NCBI GenBank assembly: GCA_000961805.1
Contig: LADV01000140.1
Span: 1-8,083 of the forward strand
Length of the DNA: 8,083 bases
Direction: 5' to 3'
Origin: Peptococcaceae bacterium BRH_c23
Lineage (GTDB): Bacteria > Bacillota_B > Desulfitobacteriia > Desulfitobacteriales > Desulfitobacteriaceae
In this document: positions 5,553 to 8,083 of the stretch, piece after piece
Layout of the letters: every line of letters begins with the position of its first letter
How positions within the stretch are numbered: the stretch's first letter is position 1
The notes under the pieces: generated by a model
Told to the model about the DNA's origin: nothing
Databases searched by the model: none
What the model saw: the letters and a program-made list of their open reading frames with translations, nothing else
Program-made: the position numbers and the translations under genes

Positions 5553-5642
5553 TTGTTCTTTTCTACTGGCTCACCCGTAAACGCTACTCATAGCTAAAGC
5601 TTTTTGGAACCACCTGCATAGCAGGTGGTTTTCGTTTAGACA

Positions 5643-5681
5643 ATAAAAGTGGCCGAGGATTTAATCCTCAGCCACTTTTAT
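5643..5681. terminator. Long palindrome, probable bidirectional terminator
   Basis: ATAAAAGTGGC (5643-5653) pairs perfectly with GCCACTTTTAT (5671-5681). After one C-A mismatch, GAGGAT pairs with ATCCTC around a TTA loop. A GC-rich core flanked by A-run and T-run works in both directions. It could end transcripts from the left and from sfsA on the right. It overlaps the start of the recognisable histidine-kinase tail. Confidence 0.65.
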
Positions 5682-5803
5682 CTCGTGTGGAAGTTGAATT
5701 ATCCGTTGTGCACCGTATCCTTGATCAACACGGGGGGAGGATATCCGCAACAAATCGAAGTAAGCGTGGGGTACGGGTGGAGATATTCTTGCCTTTAAGT
5801 TGA
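5660..5803 (+). pseudogene. Histidine kinase C-terminal fragment, decayed
   Basis: The plus-strand frame ending at TGA 5801-5803 reads FNPQPLLSRVEVELSVVHRI and then LDQHGGRISATNRSKRGVRVEIFLPLS. This is the end of a HATPase_c domain: the SVVxRIxxQHGGRI helix-strand and the final GxxxxIxLPL strand are unmistakable. The F-box region appears as FNPQP, and the G2 box, normally GTGxGLS, has become RVEVELS with the glycines lost, so ATP binding would fail. Everything upstream (sensor, dimerisation domain, N box) is absent, replaced by the palindrome and the HEARO-like element, and there is no credible start. It converges with sfsA, 87 bp apart. The minus-strand ORF over the same bases (5661-5894) is a shadow. 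Confidence 0.75.
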
Positions 5804-5890
5804 AATAGGATGCAGTTGGGACGAGGGAATAAGGACCAATATTCAATTGCTCGGTTGTAGTATGAATTTTAATAAATAATGTTTCGTTTA

Positions 5891-6577
5891 TCAATAACGA
5901 ACTTCTACCGGAGTTCCTATGGTTATCTCGTCTTCATAGACTATAGAATCATAGGCCAGGACCGTCACTCCTTTTTCAATTGCAAGCTTCAGCGCCTTAG
6001 CAAAGTCCGGATCCCTTAACTCATAAGGTGTAAAATATTTTATGCCCTTCATCTGGATGAGAAAGAAAATGAAACCTGCATACCCTTCTTCAACAGCTTT
6101 GATCATTTCATAAATATGCTTACAGCCCCTCTGAGTAGGAGCATCTGGGAACATGGCAATACCTTCGGTTTCAAGTGTTACTCCTTTTACTTCTATAAAC
6201 CCTTTCTGATCTTTAGTTTCAAAGTACAAATCAAATCTTGAATTACCGTATACAATCTCTTTGGACAGCTTTGTAACATAAGGAATTTCCTTGATTTTCC
6301 CCTCCTTTATACCATGATATACAACCATATTGGGGATTTGTGAATCGATATTGATCAGGACATCTCCTTTATATGCGGCTATAATTGAGTACTTTGTCTT
6401 CCGCATCGAGGTTTTTGCTTCTTCCAAAATCACCGTAGTTCCTTCCTGTAGTATTTCTCTGCACCGTCCCGTATTTTTAACATGAACAATTTCTTCCTTA
6501 TTGTCAACTATCACATGAGCAATAAATCTATTTGGCCGTCTTATAAATTTAGCAACTTTAACGGATGTATACTTCAA
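5891..6577 (-). CDS. sfsA: SfsA family protein (sugar fermentation stimulation homologue)
   Basis: SfsA proteins are widespread, about 230 residues, with an OB-fold-like N-terminal part and a PD-(D/E)XK nuclease-like C-terminal part. The E. coli protein was described as DNA-binding and affecting maltose metabolism, but the molecular role remains unsettled. This 228-residue product is full length. It shows HVKNTGRCREIL (32-43), GNSRFDLYFE (111-120, D116), FIEVKGVTLE (127-136, E129 and K131) and AMFPDAPTQRGCKHI (141-155). The start is TTG at 6577, with AGGGGGT as ribosome binding site about 9 bp upstream. It appears monocistronic: the next recognisable signal downstream is the palindrome at 5643-5681, and upstream lies a gene-free region. 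Nothing indicates decay. Confidence 0.93.
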   Translation of the reverse strand: MKYTSVKVAKFIRRPNRFIAHVIVDNKEEIVHVKNTGRCREILQEGTTVILEEAKTSMRKTKYSIIAAYKGDVLINIDSQIPNMVVYHGIKEGKIKEIPYVTKLSKEIVYGNSRFDLYFETKDQKGFIEVKGVTLETEGIAMFPDAPTQRGCKHIYEMIKAVEEGYAGFIFFLIQMKGIKYFTPYELRDPDFAKALKLAIEKGVTVLAYDSIVYEDEITIGTPVEVRY

Positions 6578-6584
6578 TCTTGGA

Positions 6585-6591
6585 CCCCCTT
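6585..6591 (-). promoter_or_regulatory. Ribosome binding site of sfsA
   Basis: On the minus strand AGGGGGT lies about 9 nt before the TTG at 6577. It is the main reason for choosing this non-ATG start, together with the family-like N-terminus MKYTSVKVAKFIRRPNRF. Confidence 0.6.
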
Positions 6592-6920
6592 TATCTAATA
6601 AATCATGGCCTTCCTGATAGTCTTAATTTTTCTAGAATGAGAATACAAAGAAGGTACTTCTGGTTCTACTTCATTCCAGACCCATCCCTTTGTGATCTAA
6701 GGGTTTATAACTGTATTAGCATTTTTCTTGACTTACGACAGATCATCAGGAGTAATTTGAGAAATATCCCTTTAAGCAAGGGGTAGATTACCTTTATAAT
6801 ATTGTATCAGGTTCCACAAGTACAAGAAGCTGGTCTTTAGTTTAGGAGTTAGTGTATCGCTGATCCTACTGAATAGGATAATGATCTATTGGAAGTATAC
6901 ACCAAATTAAATAAATAAAC
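6592..6920. other. Gene-free AT-rich region between sfsA and the dapA leader
   Basis: No convincing coding frame on either strand. A 73-residue plus-strand frame starting inside sfsA antisense has no ribosome binding site or family-like features. A few short hairpins occur, for example ATCCTA/TAGGAT near 6865-6880 and CCCTT/AAGGG near 6766-6781, none with a T-run worth calling a terminator. A possible minus-strand promoter for sfsA is TTGTAC (6825-6820) with TATTAT (6801-6796) at 18-bp spacing, which would give a leader of about 200 nt. Confidence 0.5.
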
Positions 6921-6922
6921 GA

Positions 6923-6951
6923 TTGCACATCATGCTGATTTTCGCTATAAT
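6923..6951 (+). promoter_or_regulatory. Sigma-A promoter of the lysine-riboswitch/dapA transcript
   Basis: TTGCAC (6923-6928) and TATAAT (6946-6951) at exactly 17-bp spacing. Initiation near 6958 would start the transcript about 15 nt before the riboswitch. Confidence 0.85.
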
Positions 6952-6972
6952 CAAACTAGTTGAATAACAGAA

Positions 6973-7135
6973 GATAGAGGTGGGTCAAACAAGAGTAGCT
7001 AAGATGAGGTTGGAGAGAAACCTTTGATCCTTAGCGAAAGGGGATGGCTCCGAAGGGTGGATTTCTCTTAAATCCATGCCTGGTTCCCGGATTAAGAGTC
7101 CTTGAATTGTCACCGTTTTTCGGTGAAGAGCTATC
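6973..7135 (+). ncRNA. Lysine riboswitch (L box) aptamer
   Basis: Senses lysine in the leader of the dapA transcript. P1 is GATAG (6973-6977) with CTATC (7131-7135). The family-typical GATAGAGGTG start, AAGAGTA, GAAAGGGG, GGCTCCGAAG and AAGAGCTATC end are all present in order. Helices visible by eye include GCTAAG/CTTAGC, the hairpin TGGATTT-CTCTT-AAATCCA (7058-7076) and CACCG-TTTTT-CGGTG (7111-7125). The downstream terminator and dapA fit transcriptional repression when lysine is abundant. I could not identify the antiterminator by eye. Confidence 0.92.
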
Positions 7136-7187
7136 GTTTTGTGTGCATTATTTAATTATTAATTTTTTTAATTATTTAATTTTGTTT

Positions 7188-7224
7188 AAAACAAGGCGTT
7201 AGTTTAATCTACGCCTTGTTTTTT
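7188..7224 (+). terminator. Intrinsic terminator of the lysine riboswitch
   Basis: AAAACAAGGCGT (7188-7199) pairs with ACGCCTTGTTTT (7211-7222) and runs into further T. It stands about 50 nt after the aptamer, beyond a very AT-rich stretch, in the place of the expression-platform terminator. Confidence 0.85.
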
Positions 7225-7265
7225 ATGTTTTGTAACAAAAATTAACACATAGTATGGAGGTTATC

Positions 7266-7283
7266 ATGGCAAACGTATCGTAG
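7266..7283 (+). pseudogene. Six-codon ORF with strong RBS, possible stump of a lost gene
   Basis: A textbook ribosome binding site (GGAGG at 7256-7260) precedes ATG at 7266, which gives only MANVS and a stop. If two bases (TC) are skipped after the fourth codon, the frame continues VVGGGCP. MANV followed by VVG and glycines is how aspartate-semialdehyde dehydrogenase (Asd) and other Rossmann-fold proteins begin. Because asd often precedes dapA in Firmicute lysine operons, this may be the 5' stump of asd left by a deletion. A deliberate short leader ORF, or chance, remains possible. The rest of 7284-7400 holds no recognisable gene. Confidence 0.35.
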
Positions 7284-7394
7284 TTGGTGGGGGTTGTCCT
7301 TAAATAGAACTAATCTGGCTGGATACTGATAAAACCTAAGCTGATAAGTTAGACGCTCTAATAAAGCAAAATTATATTAAGAGTAATAAGAAGT

Positions 7395-7400
7395 AAGGAG
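7395..7400 (+). promoter_or_regulatory. Ribosome binding site of dapA
   Basis: AAGGAG lies 7 nt before the ATG at 7408. It fixes the start, together with the family-typical opening SFGRILTAMVTP. Confidence 0.8.
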
Positions 7401-7407
7401 TGGGAAT

Positions 7408-8083
7408 ATGTCATTTGGAAGAATTCTAACTGCTATGGTCACACCCATGAATGAGTGTTTAGAGGTTGATTATGAAGAAGCAAAGCATTTAGCTTTACAC
7501 TTGGTTGAACATGGGAATGATGGTATTGTCGTCGCAGGGACAACTGGGGAGTCTCCGACAATTTCAACTGAAGAAAAAATCGAATTATTCAAGGTGGTTA
7601 AAGAGACCGTTGGATCACGGGCTGTCGTAATTGCCGGAATAGGCTCAAATACGACTGAGGCAAGTGTAACGTTAGCCAAAAAAGCTGCAGCAGTCGGAGT
7701 AGACGGGCTGATGGCGGTCGTACCCTATTATAACAAACCGTCACAAGAGGGTTTATATCAGCATTTCCGTAAAATAGCCGCTGCGACCCCGCTACCACTA
7801 ATGCTTTACAATATCCCGAGTAGATCTTCCGTCAATATGCTCCCGGAAACTGTGCTCAGACTCAGCGAAATTCCCAACATAACAGCACTTAAGGAAGCGT
7901 GCGGAATGATGGATCAGGTCAGCGAACTTAAACGCATTCTGCCTGAGAACTTTGCCATGTATAGCGGCGATGACTCTCAAACTTTGCCGATGCTGGCTTT
8001 GGGCTGCACTGGTATCATCAGCGTGGCAGGACATGTCATTGGTGACGAAATGAAAAGCATGCTCGATGCGTGGTTTGCGGGGG
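7408..8083 (+). CDS. dapA: 4-hydroxy-tetrahydrodipicolinate synthase DapA, C-terminus outside the window
   Basis: First committed step of the diaminopimelate/lysine branch: condenses pyruvate with aspartate semialdehyde in the cytoplasm. The frame is open from ATG 7408 to the edge, 225 of about 290 residues. Conserved features are GRILTAMVTPM (4-14), the pyruvate-binding GTTGESPT (44-51), VPYYNKPSQEGLY (105-117), YNIPSR (134-139) with catalytic Tyr134 and Arg139, and the Schiff-base Lys162 in TALKEACG (159-166). YSGDD, then GCTGIISVAGHV, follow. All catalytic residues are present, so it should be active. It is the first intact gene after the lysine riboswitch, and lysine is expected to repress it. 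ALKEACG in place of the more common GIKEASG is a minor variation. Minus-strand ORFs here are shadows. Confidence 0.96.
   Translation, partial: MSFGRILTAMVTPMNECLEVDYEEAKHLALHLVEHGNDGIVVAGTTGESPTISTEEKIELFKVVKETVGSRAVVIAGIGSNTTEASVTLAKKAAAVGVDGLMAVVPYYNKPSQEGLYQHFRKIAAATPLPLMLYNIPSRSSVNMLPETVLRLSEIPNITALKEACGMMDQVSELKRILPENFAMYSGDDSQTLPMLALGCTGIISVAGHVIGDEMKSMLDAWFAG

Larger units (their letters stand above)
5411..5640 (+). mobile_element. Small non-coding IS605-like/HEARO-type element, no protein gene
   Basis: A block of about 230 bp between an ATGA (5408-5411) and the decayed kinase gene. It opens with the perfect hairpin CCACCCGC-TCA-GCGGGTGG (5419-5437) followed by TTTG, and closes with the near-copy AACCACCTGC-ATA-GCAGGTGGTT (5608-5630) followed by TTTC. 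Paired subterminal hairpins of this kind mark the ends of elements moved by Y1 transposases. In between lies a structured RNA-like segment. HEARO elements are known to occur with or without an IscB/IsrB-type nuclease gene; here none follows. Exact ends are uncertain by several bases, and mobility would depend on a transposase supplied in trans. Confidence 0.45.

Noticed and set aside
5411..5640. CRISPR array or tandem repeat
   Set aside because: The hairpins differ in sequence and spacing; only the outer two resemble each other, which fits element ends and not a repeat-spacer array.
5661..5894. 77-residue minus-strand ORF overlapping the sfsA stop by an ATGA-like junction
   Set aside because: It is antisense to the clearly recognisable histidine-kinase tail, ends inside the palindrome loop, and resembles no family.
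6565..6786. 73-residue plus-strand ORF upstream of sfsA
   Set aside because: It begins inside sfsA antisense, has no ribosome binding site, and shows no recognisable motif.
7150..7187. AT-rich near-palindrome between riboswitch and terminator as an antiterminator
   Set aside because: The arms do not pair cleanly with each other or with the terminator stem by eye, so no specific alternative structure can be supported.
7470..8034. Minus-strand ORFs in the right end
   Set aside because: They are antisense shadows of dapA, which shows all catalytic motifs in a continuous plus-strand frame.

Overview
The window looks like an accessory stretch of a low-to-mid GC, Gram-positive anaerobe, probably a sulfate-reducing or related Firmicute of the Desulfosporosinus/Desulfitobacterium type. 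The grounds are a dsrJ remnant (triheme subunit of the DsrMKJOP complex), a lysine riboswitch in front of dapA, Firmicute-type promoters and ribosome binding sites, and clostridial-style insertion sequences. The genus is an inference from gene content, not from a search.

Left part (1-3250) is a pile-up of insertions and deletions. An IS66-family element runs off the left edge: tnpC is open to the edge and tnpB and tnpA are intact, all on the minus strand. It has inserted at about position 2155 into an IS1634-type transposase remnant that has lost both ends. That remnant abuts a 5'-truncated dsrJ on the plus strand that still carries its three CXXCH haem sites and a conserved upstream Cys. A Met-rich 47-residue ORF and a possibly frameshifted Spo0E-like small gene follow.

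Middle part (3673-5640) holds two RNA-guided-type mobile elements side by side. The first is a complete IS200/IS605 element (tnpA plus tnpB, minus strand). Its ends can be read directly: subterminal hairpins with a bulged T, guide tetranucleotides AAAG and GAAT, and cleavage sites TTAC and TCAA, the same set as IS608. About 25 bp away lies a compact, highly structured plus-strand segment bounded by two look-alike hairpins. It contains an ACAGGCTGAG core resembling HEARO/IscB-IsrB omega RNA, but no nuclease gene accompanies it. Next come a strong terminator-like palindrome and the C-terminal tail of a decayed histidine kinase.

Right part (5891-8083) is ordinary chromosome. sfsA is on the minus strand. 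A consensus promoter, a lysine riboswitch and an intrinsic terminator lead into dapA on the plus strand, so lysine should switch off dapA transcription. A 6-codon ORF with an excellent ribosome binding site between terminator and dapA may be the stump of a lost gene such as asd. dapA runs off the right edge.

Several genes were called by reading frames directly because they run off the window or lack a start: tnpC, dapA, the histidine-kinase tail, and the upstream part of dsrJ.
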